This document shows positions 48,169-57,469 of a stretch of 64,000 nt of DNA, piece by piece. Origin of the DNA: an uncultured Bacteroidales bacterium (GTDB taxonomy: Bacteria > Bacteroidota > Bacteroidia > Bacteroidales > Paludibacteraceae); contig CAKVEC010000002.1 of NCBI GenBank assembly GCA_934728255.1, forward strand, positions 248,001 to 312,000, in the 5' to 3' direction. Numbering within the stretch: position 1 is the first letter of the stretch; each line of letters opens with the position of its first letter. Made by a program: the position numbers and the translations under genes. The notes beneath the pieces were generated by a model. The model saw only the letters and a program-made list of their open reading frames with translations. It made no database searches and had not been told where the DNA came from.

Positions 48169-49517
48169 AAAAACACTTCCTATTCATATTGTGTGCACTA
48201 TGCACGTGGGCTTATGCCAATGAGGCGGAACCTGCATCGGAACCCGCTCCGCAGATAGTGGATTCGGTAGAGACACTCCGTATTGATACTTTAGAGATGG
48301 ACTCTATCGAACAGATTATCGAGGCGATGGCGGACACCATCGGGCAAGCCATTGTTTTCCCGCAACATTGGAGCGACAGTACCCTATCCGACATTGATTT
48401 CCGTATGATGGAATGGGCGATGGGGTGGTTGGATACGACTGAATGCGTGGCATACAAAGATACCATAGTTCTGCCGGATTCCGTCTATAAAGCCCGCTTA
48501 CAGGCTCTGCCATGCGTAGTAGAACTGCCTTACAACCAGATAGTCAAGAGTTTTATCTTGCGCTATGTGCAGCGCGGGCAGAAGCAAGTGGCACGTATGA
48601 AGCGTATGTCGGAATACTATTTCCCGATTTTTGAGGAGGCACTGGACAGATATGGTTTGCCTTATGAATTGGAACTGATGCCTGTGATAGAGTCAGCACT
48701 CAATCCGCAGGCACACTCCCATATGGGAGCCGCCGGTTTGTGGCAGTTTATGCCCGCCACGGGCAAGCGTTACGGACTGGAAATCAACTCGTTGGTGGAC
48801 GAGCGTATGGACCCTGTGAAATCGACCGAGGCGGCGTGCCGTTTTCTGAAAGCAATGTATGATGTTTTTCAGGACTGGAACCTTGTGATTGCCGCTTACA
48901 ACTGCGGTTCGGGCAATGTAAGCAAAGCCATTCACCGTGCGGGAGGCAAACGCGATTTCTGGAGTATCTATCCCTATCTGCCCCGCGAGACCCGCAGTTA
49001 CCTGCCTATCTTCATAGCCGCCAACTACGCAATGAACTACAGCGACGAACATGGTATATGCCTTGCTCCGTTGGAAAAGATAATGCTTACCGACACCATT
49101 CAGACCAACCGCCGCCTGCACTTGGAGCAGGTATCTGCCAAATTGGACATTCCGATGGATGAACTGCGCCGCCTCAACCCGCAATATGTACGCGATATTC
49201 TCCCCGGCGGGACATCGTATGCACTCTGCCTGCCCTCGGAAAAAGCAGGGCTGTTTATCGAACAGCAGGACAGCATCTATGCCCACAAAGCCGACCAACT
49301 GATCAACAACCGCCGTGCGGAGATTGATATGGCGAAGGTAACGGACATCTCGGGGGCATACCGCGTGAACGGCGTTACATACTACACTATTAAAAACGGC
49401 GACACCCTGGGCGGTATTGCCAAGAAATTTCGCTGCTCCGTTAAGCAACTCAAAGCGTGGAACGGACTGAAAAATGACAATATCCGCGCAGGGCGGAAAC
49501 TGAAAATATACAAGTAA
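48165..49517 (+). CDS. mltD: membrane-bound lytic transglycosylase with LysM (MltD-like)
   Basis: A 450-residue protein from TTG at 48165, again in a TTGA overlap; signal peptide 1-18. The GH23 transglycosylase domain has the catalytic Glu in PVIESALNPQAHSHMGAAGLWQFMPATGKRYGL (about residues 172-204), then NLVIAAYNCGSGNV. A C-terminal LysM (TYYTIKNGDTLGGIAKKFRCSVKQLKAWNGL) binds peptidoglycan; a degenerate LysM-like segment lies near 320-340. It cleaves glycan strands forming 1,6-anhydromuramic ends. A GTG-start MerR gene follows immediately (TAAGTG). Confidence 0.93.
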   Translation: MKKHFLFILCALCTWAYANEAEPASEPAPQIVDSVETLRIDTLEMDSIEQIIEAMADTIGQAIVFPQHWSDSTLSDIDFRMMEWAMGWLDTTECVAYKDTIVLPDSVYKARLQALPCVVELPYNQIVKSFILRYVQRGQKQVARMKRMSEYYFPIFEEALDRYGLPYELELMPVIESALNPQAHSHMGAAGLWQFMPATGKRYGLEINSLVDERMDPVKSTEAACRFLKAMYDVFQDWNLVIAAYNCGSGNVSKAIHRAGGKRDFWSIYPYLPRETRSYLPIFIAANYAMNYSDEHGICLAPLEKIMLTDTIQTNRRLHLEQVSAKLDIPMDELRRLNPQYVRDILPGGTSYALCLPSEKAGLFIEQQDSIYAHKADQLINNRRAEIDMAKVTDISGAYRVNGVTYYTIKNGDTLGGIAKKFRCSVKQLKAWNGLKNDNIRAGRKLKIYK

Positions 49518-49874
49518 GTGGAAGAAAAACAACATAGCACAGACAGTCCATACGCTCCTGAAGACCGTTTCTACTCCATTCGCGAAGTAATGGAGCGGAC
49601 GGGGCTACCTGCTTCCACACTGCGCTATTGGGAAAGCCAGTTCCCGCAACTCAATCCCCGCAAAGACGGGCATGGTAACCGCTACTACAAATTGTCGGAA
49701 ATCGAACTGATTGAGCGTATTAAATATATTCGTGACGAACTAAAAATCACGCGTATAGAGGCTATCCGCCACGAATTGGAAACCGACAACAAGCAATCCG
49801 GCAACAAGCAGCGTGCCACCGCTATCTTGGAGCGTCTGCGCCAAGACTTGTTGGATCTCCGTTCAATGATATAG
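49518..49874 (+). CDS. MerR-family transcriptional regulator
   Basis: A 118-residue protein from GTG at 49518, adjacent to the mltD stop. RFYSIREVMERTGLPASTLRYWESQFPQLNPRKDGHGNRYYKLSEIELIERIKYI is a MerR HTH with wing; the short tail LRQDLLDLRSMI has no effector domain. This compact form is common in Bacteroidota next to cell-wall genes; the target promoter is unknown. In related genomes a relA/spoT gene often follows mltD, but here MerR and GT2 genes do. Confidence 0.9.
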   Translation: MEEKQHSTDSPYAPEDRFYSIREVMERTGLPASTLRYWESQFPQLNPRKDGHGNRYYKLSEIELIERIKYIRDELKITRIEAIRHELETDNKQSGNKQRATAILERLRQDLLDLRSMI

Positions 49875-49881
49875 ACCGCCT

Positions 49882-50904
49882 ATGGAACCATTCTTTTCTA
49901 TCATCGTACCGGTATATAACCGTCCACAGGAGGTGGACGAGTTGTTGAACAGTCTCTGTACGCAAACAGTTACTGACTTTGAGGTGATTATCGTGGAAGA
50001 CGGCTCGTCCGTGCCTTGTGAAGCGGTTTGCCAACGCTATGCCAACCGGCTCAATATCCATTATTTTGCGAAGCCTAACTCCGGTCCGGGGGTATCGCGT
50101 AACTATGGCGCTGAGCATGCCAAGGGCACATACCTGCTCATTTTGGACAGCGATGTAATCCTGCCCGCCGACTATCTCAGCAATATCCGAACCGAGTTGC
50201 AACGGCAGCCGGTTGACGCTTTCGGCGGTCCCGATCGGGCACACGAGAGTTTCAGCCACGTGCAGAAAGCCATCAACTACGCGATGACGAGTTTTTTCAC
50301 CACCGGCGGCATTCGCGGAGGGAAAAAGAAAATGGACAAGTTCTATCCGCGCAGTTTCAACCTTGGTGTACGTCGTGAGGTATTTGCCGCTTTAGGTGGG
50401 TTCTCCGATATGCGTTTTGGCGAAGACATCGATTTCAGCATCCGTATCTTCCGCAGCGGCTATACGTGCCGTCTATTCCCGTCGGCGTGGGTATGGCACA
50501 AGCGCCGTGCCACTTTCCGCCAGTTCTTCAAGCAGGTACACAACTCCGGCATCGCGCGCATTCACCTGTATAAAAAATACCCGGATTCACTCAAGTTGGT
50601 ACACCTATTGCCTTCCCTTTTCACCATAGGTGTGGTGGTTCTTCTGCTGCTTTGCCTTTGCGGTATATTCTTGCATATTGCATGGCTTGGTATTGCCCCC
50701 ATAGCCTTGTTGCTTCTCTATTGTCTTTTGATTTTTACCGACTCCTCTATACAAAATCATAGTATTGGTGTCGGATTGCTCTCCATAGTCGCAGCCTTTG
50801 TGCAACTCATCGGCTATGGCACGGGGTTTTTGCGTGCAGTATGGAACTGCCTTATTCTAAAACGCACCGATTTTCAAGCCTTTCGCAAAACATTCTACAA
50901 GTAA
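49882..50904 (+). CDS. membrane-anchored glycosyltransferase family 2
   Basis: A 340-residue enzyme. N-terminal GT-A domain: FFSIIVPVYNRPQEVDELLNSL, FEVIIVEDGSS, GPGVSRNYGAEHAKGTYLLILDSDVILP with the metal-binding D-x-D, and later RRATFRQFFKQ. The C-terminal part (about 235-320) has two or three hydrophobic segments (FTIGVVVLLLLCLCGIFLHIAWL, LLSIVAAFVQLIGYGTGFL), placing it in the inner membrane. Donor and acceptor unknown. Lies seven bases after MerR and before yfhO; together with DUF5672 it forms a surface-glycan block. Confidence 0.9.
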   Translation: MEPFFSIIVPVYNRPQEVDELLNSLCTQTVTDFEVIIVEDGSSVPCEAVCQRYANRLNIHYFAKPNSGPGVSRNYGAEHAKGTYLLILDSDVILPADYLSNIRTELQRQPVDAFGGPDRAHESFSHVQKAINYAMTSFFTTGGIRGGKKKMDKFYPRSFNLGVRREVFAALGGFSDMRFGEDIDFSIRIFRSGYTCRLFPSAWVWHKRRATFRQFFKQVHNSGIARIHLYKKYPDSLKLVHLLPSLFTIGVVVLLLLCLCGIFLHIAWLGIAPIALLLLYCLLIFTDSSIQNHSIGVGLLSIVAAFVQLIGYGTGFLRAVWNCLILKRTDFQAFRKTFYK

Positions 50905-50916
50905 ATTATACTGATT

Positions 50917-53484
50917 ATGAAAATACAAGTGAATTTCAAACGTTGTTTACCTTATTTGATAATCTTTGCAGTCTTCCTTCTGGCTGCCGTTATCTATTTC
51001 TGGCCGGCCGTACAAGGAAAAGTGATGTATGCCGGAGATAGCATCAACGGAACCGCAGCCGTTCAAGAAGGCGTACGGTATCACCAGGAAACCGGTGATT
51101 ATTCCTATTGGACCGGCTCTATGTTTTCCGGTATGCCCAACTATCAGATAGGTGGTCATGGCAGATACATAGTCGATACCATTCTATATCCGATACGTTG
51201 GGTATTGTCGGCGGGCAATCGCAATCCGTTCTTTATTCTGCCTTTCTATTTGCTGGCATTTTTCCTCTTACTACGTACCTTCAAGGTGGATAAATGGATG
51301 AGTTTGGCAGGTGCATTTGCCATTGCACTATCCAGTTATTTCTTTGTCATCATTGCCGCAGCACATAATGGAAAATGCTACTCTATCACATGGATGACCC
51401 TTGTCGTAATAGGTTTCATACTTACTTACCGCAAGCAATACGGTTGGGGTGCATTGTTGGTGATGTTCTTTACCTATATAGGTTTCTTTGTCCACCCGCA
51501 GATGTCCTACTACATCTGTATGATGATAGGTATATTCTTCTTTGCCGAATTGGCGATTGCCGCCAAAGCCAAAGCATGGAAACATTTCGGTATAGCCACA
51601 GCCGTTTTCTTTGCCTCGTTTGCCGTAGGTATGGGTATGGGCAGTGCAAATGTATTTGTCAATCAGGAGTATGCCAACGAGACGATGCGTGGCGGACACT
51701 CCGACCTTGTCAAAGATACAGACGGCGGCAACAAGACCAAAGGTCTCGACCTCGACTATGCCACCGCATGGAGTTACGGTATCAACGAGACGATGACATT
51801 CCTCATCCCTAACTATATGGGTGGTGCCAGCGGATATGACCTGGGCAAAGATTCACAGTTGGAGCAAGATCTGAAGAAAATGAATGTGCCTGCACGTCAA
51901 GCCAAGCAGTTCTGTCAGTCAGCCCCCACCTATTGGGGCGAAAAAGCCTTCACAAGCGGACCTGTCTATATGGGTGCCATAGTATGTTTTCTTTTCCTGC
52001 TGGGCTTGCTCATTGTAAGCGGTCCGTATAAATGGGCGTTACTGGCTGCCACGCTGTTCTCGGTATTCCTCGCATGGGGGCATAATTTTATGCCGCTCAC
52101 CGAGTTGTTCTTTAAGTTCTTCCCTGCCTATAATAAGTTCCGCGCTGTCGAGAGCATTCTCATTGTAGCCGAAATCACGATGCCGCTGCTCGGTTTTCTG
52201 GCGATAAAAACCATTGCCGATGGTTCGCTATCGTGGAAGCGTCTCCGCAACAGCATTTTTATTGCCGGCGGCGTTACAGGCTTTATCTGCCTGTTCGTTG
52301 TCCTTATAAGCGACAGTATCGACGTTACTTCTTCCTATGATGCACAATGGAAAGGACAGGTGGGACAACAGATCTACGATGCTATCCTAAACCAGCGCAC
52401 GGCTATGCTCCGCAGCGATGCGTGGCGTTCTTTGCTCTTTATTCTACTGGGTACATGTGTAGTCTTTGCATACGCTTATATGCGCTACAACCGCCCGCAA
52501 GTACGTAACCTCAACCTCTATTGCGGTATAGCCCTGACAGTGCTCACCGTAGCCGATATGTGGACGGTGGACAAACGTTTCTGCAACGACAGCCTGTTTG
52601 TCTCGCGCAAAGACCGTGACAAGGCGTTCAAAATGCAGCCTTACGAGGAAGAATTGCTGCAGGACAAGAGCCATTTCCGTGTACTCAACCTCAGCACCAA
52701 CACCTTCAACGAGGCACGCACGTCCTACTATCTCAAGTCCATCGGTGGTTATTCCGCTGCCAAACTGCGCCGCTACCAAGACCTGATTGATGTGCATATT
52801 GCCCCTGAGATGAACCCGCTGATGCAGGCTATCTCGCAAACCAATGGGTTTATGCTGCCATGCAAAGCCGATAGTATATTCCCCGTGCTGAATATGCTCA
52901 ATATGAAATACGCCATCGTACCACTCCAAAACGGGCAACAGGTGCCGGTGGAGAACCCCTATGCAATGGGCAACTGCTGGTTTGTCAACGACCTGCAGGT
53001 GGTGGATAATGCCAACGACGAGATCGCCTCTCTCGGCAAAATCAATCTCCGCAATATGGCGGTTATTGACAAGTCGTTTGCCGACAAACTGAATGTGGAT
53101 CTGCCCGATGTTGCACCCCTCATGGCGTACGATGAGGACAAGATAGAACTTACCCGCTATGCGCCCAACCGTTTGGACTATCTCGCTCAGAATGAGCAGA
53201 ATAAGATAGCCGTATTCTCTGAGATTTATTACCCGCATGGGTGGAAACTCTACCTGCTTGACAAAGACGGCAATCCCGATGTGGAACTGCCCATTGCGCG
53301 TGCCGACTATATGCTCCGTGCAGCGGTCATCCCAGCCGGCACACATACCCTTGCAATGATTTTCGACCCCGACAGCGTCCACAAAGGCAATATCCTGTCT
53401 ATGGTCTGCTTTGCCCTGTTCGCTCTGACCGGCTGCGCGGTAATAGGTATAAACATTTACCGGCGGAAGAAATGCAACGCATGA
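50917..53484 (+). CDS. YfhO family integral membrane protein
   Basis: An 855-residue polytopic protein with about a dozen predicted helices in the first 530 residues (YLIIFAVFLLAAVIYFWPAV, FFILPFYLLAFFLLLRTF and others) and a soluble periplasmic C-terminal region (about 540-820) before a last helix. The block SYWTGSMFSGMPNYQIGG and the Tyr-rich ending are typical of YfhO, which is related to GT-C glycosyltransferases and needed in Gram-positives for lipoteichoic acid glycosylation. In Bacteroidota it may transfer lipid-linked sugars to envelope polymers (inference). Overlaps the start of DUF5672 as ATGA. Confidence 0.9.
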   Translation: MKIQVNFKRCLPYLIIFAVFLLAAVIYFWPAVQGKVMYAGDSINGTAAVQEGVRYHQETGDYSYWTGSMFSGMPNYQIGGHGRYIVDTILYPIRWVLSAGNRNPFFILPFYLLAFFLLLRTFKVDKWMSLAGAFAIALSSYFFVIIAAAHNGKCYSITWMTLVVIGFILTYRKQYGWGALLVMFFTYIGFFVHPQMSYYICMMIGIFFFAELAIAAKAKAWKHFGIATAVFFASFAVGMGMGSANVFVNQEYANETMRGGHSDLVKDTDGGNKTKGLDLDYATAWSYGINETMTFLIPNYMGGASGYDLGKDSQLEQDLKKMNVPARQAKQFCQSAPTYWGEKAFTSGPVYMGAIVCFLFLLGLLIVSGPYKWALLAATLFSVFLAWGHNFMPLTELFFKFFPAYNKFRAVESILIVAEITMPLLGFLAIKTIADGSLSWKRLRNSIFIAGGVTGFICLFVVLISDSIDVTSSYDAQWKGQVGQQIYDAILNQRTAMLRSDAWRSLLFILLGTCVVFAYAYMRYNRPQVRNLNLYCGIALTVLTVADMWTVDKRFCNDSLFVSRKDRDKAFKMQPYEEELLQDKSHFRVLNLSTNTFNEARTSYYLKSIGGYSAAKLRRYQDLIDVHIAPEMNPLMQAISQTNGFMLPCKADSIFPVLNMLNMKYAIVPLQNGQQVPVENPYAMGNCWFVNDLQVVDNANDEIASLGKINLRNMAVIDKSFADKLNVDLPDVAPLMAYDEDKIELTRYAPNRLDYLAQNEQNKIAVFSEIYYPHGWKLYLLDKDGNPDVELPIARADYMLRAAVIPAGTHTLAMIFDPDSVHKGNILSMVCFALFALTGCAVIGINIYRRKKCNA

Positions 53485-54302
53485 AAATAGCGGTCGTCAT
53501 TCCTGTCTATCGCACTCCCGACCGTTGGGAAGAAATCTCCCTGCGGCAATGCTGCAAGGTGCTCGGGCGGTACGACCACTATCTTGTCGCTCCCGACAAT
53601 TTGGATACCTCCGCATTTCAGTCATTGTGGTCGGAATATGGATTATCCCTGTACGAAATGCGTTTTGCACCGGAGTATTTCAAAGGGATAAGCGGATATA
53701 ACCGTCTGTGCCTTTCGCGCGAATACTACGCTCGTTTCTCGCGGGGGGGGTATTCGTATATACTGGTTTACCAGCCGGACGCTTTCATTTTCCAAGACGA
53801 CCTGGGCAAGTGGTGTGCCCGTGGATATGAATACATCGGTGCTCCGAATATAGGCAAAGCCAAACAAACCGTATATTCGCCTGCTATGCCGATGCGTGTG
53901 GGCAATGGCGGTTTCAGCCTGCGCAGTATCCCCGCTTTTATGCGCTTTTTCGACGGACGGAAACCGGTTTTCAACCTGTGGCATATACTGGCTTCACCGC
54001 TTGTTTGGAAACGCAACTACCGGTGGCTGGTCGTCAAAGCCTTGCAACTCCGTTTCACCGGCAATACGCCTGCCGCAGTATTGGCTCGCTGGCGGGGGAA
54101 TGAAGATGATTTCTGGGGCTGTTTGTTGGCTCTGAGTGAGTATGCGCTCCTCAGACCTGACCCCGAAGAGGCTTTGCAATTCGCATTTGACCGCTTCCCG
54201 AAAGAACTATACGCCCGTACGGGACACCTGCCTATGGGCTGCCACGCCTGGCACAAATATGAGTACGAAGAATTCTGGAAACCTGTCATCGGCAAGGCAT
54301 AG
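53481..54302 (+). CDS. DUF5672 family protein, probable glycosyltransferase
   Basis: About 273 residues from ATG at 53481, which overlaps the yfhO stop; an in-frame ATG three codons earlier is also possible. MKIAVVIPVYRTPDRWEEISLRQCCKVLGRYDHYLVAP, GISGYNRLCLSREYYARF and YILVYQPDAFIFQDDLGKWCARGYEYIGAP are DUF5672 blocks; the latter resembles a GT-A donor site. The family is associated with polysaccharide genes, but activity is not proven. It ends the long block that starts with GT9. Confidence 0.85.
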   Translation: MKIAVVIPVYRTPDRWEEISLRQCCKVLGRYDHYLVAPDNLDTSAFQSLWSEYGLSLYEMRFAPEYFKGISGYNRLCLSREYYARFSRGGYSYILVYQPDAFIFQDDLGKWCARGYEYIGAPNIGKAKQTVYSPAMPMRVGNGGFSLRSIPAFMRFFDGRKPVFNLWHILASPLVWKRNYRWLVVKALQLRFTGNTPAAVLARWRGNEDDFWGCLLALSEYALLRPDPEEALQFAFDRFPKELYARTGHLPMGCHAWHKYEYEEFWKPVIGKA

Positions 54303-54308
54303 TTTTTG

Positions 54309-54392
54309 CGTTGCCATTTACGGCAACGTGAAGCGTAAGGCGGGTGTGCGTAGCACACTGAGCGCCGAAGCGAGACGAAGCCCTGTGGGCTG
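54309..54392. other. cluster of three short hairpins
   Basis: Three successive perfect hairpins: CGTTGCC/GGCAACG (54309-54328), GTGTGC/GCACAC (54344-54358) and AGCCC/GGGCT (54379-54391), between DUF5672 and the ychF promoter. No T tract follows them. ACGGCAACGTG occurs here and again near 54412. Could be part of a structured transcript end or an RNA; no family recognised. Confidence 0.6.
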
Positions 54393-54442
54393 AGTAGAAC
54401 TCCTTAAAGCAGACGGCAACGTGATTTGTTCTTCTTATGAGA

Positions 54443-54473
54443 TTGTATATATCGGAAAAAAATCGTAACTTTG
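54443..54473 (+). promoter_or_regulatory. promoter of ychF
   Basis: TTG at 54443-54445, 20-nt spacer, TAACTTTG at 54466-54473; start codon 36 bases downstream. Confidence 0.82.
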
Positions 54474-54508
54474 CGGCTCATTTCGGCTGATTAAAACTTA
54501 ATAGAAAT

Positions 54509-55615
54509 ATGTCATTACAATGTGGTATCGTAGGGTTGCCTAATGTGGGTAAATCAACCCTTTTCAACTGCCTGAGCAACGCCAAGGCACAATCGGCAAA
54601 CTTTCCTTTTTGCACTATAGAACCCAACGTAGGTGTCATCACCGTACCCGATGAGCGGCTCATCAAACTCGGAGAACTGTGCCACCCCGAGCGCGGTGTC
54701 ATACCGACAACCGTGGAGATTGTGGACATCGCCGGACTGGTAAAAGGTGCCAGTCAGGGCGAAGGACTGGGCAATAAGTTCCTTGCCAACATCCGCGAGA
54801 CCGATGCTATCATCCATGTACTGCGCTGCTTCGATGACGAAAACGTAGTGCATGTGGACGGTTCTGTTGACCCCGTGCGCGACAAGGAAATCATTGATGC
54901 CGAGTTGCAACTCAAAGACTTGGAGACCGTCGAGTCGCGTATTCAGAAGACCGAGAAACAAGCCAAAGCAGGTGGCGACAAACAGGCAAAGATAGCCCTT
55001 GAGGTGCTGTATAAGTACAAAGAAACTCTCTCAGCAGGCAAAAACGCCCGCTCTGTGGAATTGGACAACAAAGAGGAGGAACAGGCTGCCAAAGAGATGT
55101 TCCTGCTTACCAACAAGCCCGTGATGTACGTTTGCAATGTGGACGAGGGCTCAGCAGTCAGTGGCAACAAGTATGTGGAACAGGTGAAAGAAGCCGTAAA
55201 AGACGAGAATGCACAAGTGCTCGTTTTAGCCGCCAAAATAGAAAGCGAAATTGCCGAACTCGAAACCTACGAAGAGCGTCAGATGTTCCTTGAGGAGATA
55301 GGGCTGAAAGAGTCGGGCGTAAACCGCCTTATCAAAGCCGCTTATGCCCTGTTGGATCTCCGTACATTCCTTACCGCCGGCAGCGACGAGGTGCGTGCAT
55401 GGACGTTCAAAGCAGGCAGCAAAGCCCCGCAATGTGCAGGCGTTATCCATACCGATTTTGAGCGCGGTTTCATTCGCGCGGAGGTAATCAAATACGATGA
55501 TTTCATCACTCTTGGCGGCGAGGCGGCGTGCCGTGCTGCCGGCAAACTCGGTATTGAGGGTAAAGACTATATCGTACAAGATGGTGATATTATGCACTTC
55601 CTGTTTAACGTATAA
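54509..55615 (+). CDS. ychF: redox-regulated ATPase YchF (Obg family)
   Basis: A 368-residue P-loop protein. G1 GLPNVGKST is at about residues 8-16; DIAGLVKGASQGEGLGNKFLANIRETDAIIHVLRCF includes G3; the G4 position reads NVDE instead of NKxD, which explains ATP rather than GTP preference. A coiled-coil insertion (about 125-200) and a C-terminal TGS domain (RTFLTAGSDEVRAWTFKAGSKAPQCAGVIHTDFERGFIRAEV) are present. Ribosome-associated stress regulator. The antiporter gene follows after 11 bases. Confidence 0.96.
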   Translation: MSLQCGIVGLPNVGKSTLFNCLSNAKAQSANFPFCTIEPNVGVITVPDERLIKLGELCHPERGVIPTTVEIVDIAGLVKGASQGEGLGNKFLANIRETDAIIHVLRCFDDENVVHVDGSVDPVRDKEIIDAELQLKDLETVESRIQKTEKQAKAGGDKQAKIALEVLYKYKETLSAGKNARSVELDNKEEEQAAKEMFLLTNKPVMYVCNVDEGSAVSGNKYVEQVKEAVKDENAQVLVLAAKIESEIAELETYEERQMFLEEIGLKESGVNRLIKAAYALLDLRTFLTAGSDEVRAWTFKAGSKAPQCAGVIHTDFERGFIRAEVIKYDDFITLGGEAACRAAGKLGIEGKDYIVQDGDIMHFLFNV

Positions 55616-55626
55616 AATACACTACT

Positions 55627-56601
55627 ATGTTTGATTTTCTCAACACATGGATGCAAACAGGCGGTTGGCTCGTGGCAGGCGCACTGATTGTAGTCGGCTT
55701 CGTACTGCTGATATATGGTGCAGATTGGCTTGTAGCAGGTGCAAGCGATGTAGCCAAACGGTTCCATGTCAGCAATTTGGTTATCGGGCTTACCGTAGTG
55801 GCTATGGGAACGAGTATGCCGGAGTTTGTGGTGAATATGGTCTCGGTATCCGACCATTCCACCGACCTGGCAATCACGAATATCCTTGGTAGTAACATTC
55901 TGAATGTGTTTCTAATCCTTGGCAGTACGGCACTGCTCTACCCGATTGCCTCGCAAGCCACAAGCCGCAAAGTAGATATACCATTGGCATGCCTTGCCGG
56001 AGTATTTATACTGGTTTCGGGACTTTGCTGCAACGGCATTATGCGTTGGGGCGGTATTGTGCTACTGGTGGTGTTCGTATTGTATATGCTCTATACGCTT
56101 CGCCATGCCAAAGATTATGCCGATGAAACCGAAGAGACGGAACCTATCACTATTTGGAAAGCCTGTGGTTTGATCATACTCGGTCTGCTTGGTTTGGTGA
56201 TTGGCGGAGAGATGATTGTAAAAAGTGCCGTACACATTGCTACAGTAGCGGGTGTAAGCGAGGCAATCATAGGTCTGACCATTGTAGCACTTGGCACTTC
56301 GCTGCCAGAGTTAGCCACCTCACTGATGGCGGCAGCAAAGAAAAACTGCGATATTGCTCTCGGAAATGTCATCGGAAGCAATATATTCAATGTATTTATG
56401 ATTCTCGGTTGCAGTGCCACTATCGCCCCGCTGCCTGCCTACGACGGGTTCATCTTGGACAGCCTGATGGCGGCACTCGGTTGTTTCTTGGTCTGGATAT
56501 TCGTAATGACCAACAAGAAACACGAGATACGTTGGTGGCATGGGGCTATTTTGCTGCTTATCTATGCCGTATATCTCGGATATCGATTGGTCACGGCATA
56601 A
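55627..56601 (+). CDS. calcium/sodium antiporter (CaCA family)
   Basis: A 324-residue inner-membrane exchanger of the YrbG type with about ten helices. The two inverted alpha repeats are visible as VIGLTVVAMGTSMPEFVVNMVS (about 56-78) and IIGLTIVALGTSLPELATSLMA (about 218-240), each with the ion-binding Glu, each followed by a second half-motif ITNILGSNILNVFLILG and ALGNVIGSNIFNVFMILG. Probably extrudes Ca2+ with Na+ or H+. It converges with the GT2 gene at 56628 with only 26 bases between stops. Confidence 0.94.
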   Translation: MFDFLNTWMQTGGWLVAGALIVVGFVLLIYGADWLVAGASDVAKRFHVSNLVIGLTVVAMGTSMPEFVVNMVSVSDHSTDLAITNILGSNILNVFLILGSTALLYPIASQATSRKVDIPLACLAGVFILVSGLCCNGIMRWGGIVLLVVFVLYMLYTLRHAKDYADETEETEPITIWKACGLIILGLLGLVIGGEMIVKSAVHIATVAGVSEAIIGLTIVALGTSLPELATSLMAAAKKNCDIALGNVIGSNIFNVFMILGCSATIAPLPAYDGFILDSLMAALGCFLVWIFVMTNKKHEIRWWHGAILLLIYAVYLGYRLVTA

Positions 56602-56627
56602 GCACAAGAAATATAGTGGAAATAAAT

Positions 56628-57455
56628 CTATTCCATCCCTAATTCTTTGAGAACTTGGCGATTAAAGGCTGTACGTTCTTTGTCGTAGAACCAGCCCCAT
56701 TTGTTGAAATAACGGCACATATTCACAATATGAATCCACAAAAGGCGCATACTATGGTATGAGCCTTTTTTGTGGTTATGCACAATGGTAACCGCCGGAT
56801 AATAGAGTGTCAGATAATCCCGGTGAATGGTGCGGGTCAGGTCGATATCCTCGGGATACATAAAGTACCGCTCGTCAAAAAGCCGTGCTTTCAATGCGGC
56901 TTCCGTGCGCAGGAGCATAAAGCAACCACTCAGATATGGTACATTCATCGGTCTGTCATAGCCCGAGCCACGCAGTTCGTACCGCGCATTGCGTTTTTCC
57001 ACCCAGCGTTTGGGGAAGAAACGCCTACCGAACACATCCAACGGCGTAGGCAGCAGTTTGCAGAGATATTGTGTATCTCCGTTGGGATATACCACGTGCG
57101 GCAGCAGTTGCCCCACCATAGATTGTGTCTCCATAAAGGCGCACAATGTATCTATATCCTCCGCCTTTAATAGTATATCCGAGTTCAGTACAAGGTGATA
57201 TTTTATTCCGTCGTAGATGCTTTCCCGCAGTGCTACGTTATGCCCTCTGCCATATCCTATGTTCTCCCCTATAAAAACATAGCGTACCCGGTCGTTTGAC
57301 AATAGTTGCAAAGTTGCTTCGTCCGCCTCTACCTCCGAATTATCCACCAAATAGACGGTATGTATATATACCATGCGAAGTAACTCCTTCACCAAAGGAA
57401 TTACTTCGCCTGCCCAATCGGGATGATATAAGACGATGGATACATTAAGCATCAT
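56628..57455 (-). CDS. glycosyltransferase family 2
   Basis: A 275-residue GT-A enzyme. VSIVLYHPDWAGEVIPLV is the N-terminal strand and helix; RYVFIGENIGYGRGHNVALRESI and KYHLVLNSDILLKAEDIDTL contain the nucleotide-binding and D-x-D-like (NSD) sites; YLSGCFMLLRTEAALKARLFDERYFMYPEDIDLTRTI is the acceptor-side motif of rhamnosyl-type transferases (WbbL-like). No membrane segment. The ATG at 57455 and the next codon are both Met. It follows wzz by 14 bases, suggesting O-antigen or capsule synthesis. Confidence 0.9.
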   Translation of the reverse strand: MMLNVSIVLYHPDWAGEVIPLVKELLRMVYIHTVYLVDNSEVEADEATLQLLSNDRVRYVFIGENIGYGRGHNVALRESIYDGIKYHLVLNSDILLKAEDIDTLCAFMETQSMVGQLLPHVVYPNGDTQYLCKLLPTPLDVFGRRFFPKRWVEKRNARYELRGSGYDRPMNVPYLSGCFMLLRTEAALKARLFDERYFMYPEDIDLTRTIHRDYLTLYYPAVTIVHNHKKGSYHSMRLLWIHIVNMCRYFNKWGWFYDKERTAFNRQVLKELGME

Positions 57456-57469
57456 CGTAGGGGATAATT

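Noticed and set aside
54136..54393. Small plus-strand open frame overlapping the DUF5672 3' end and hairpins
   Set aside because: Out of frame with DUF5672 for most of its length, and the tail is composed of hairpin sequence; no homologous features.
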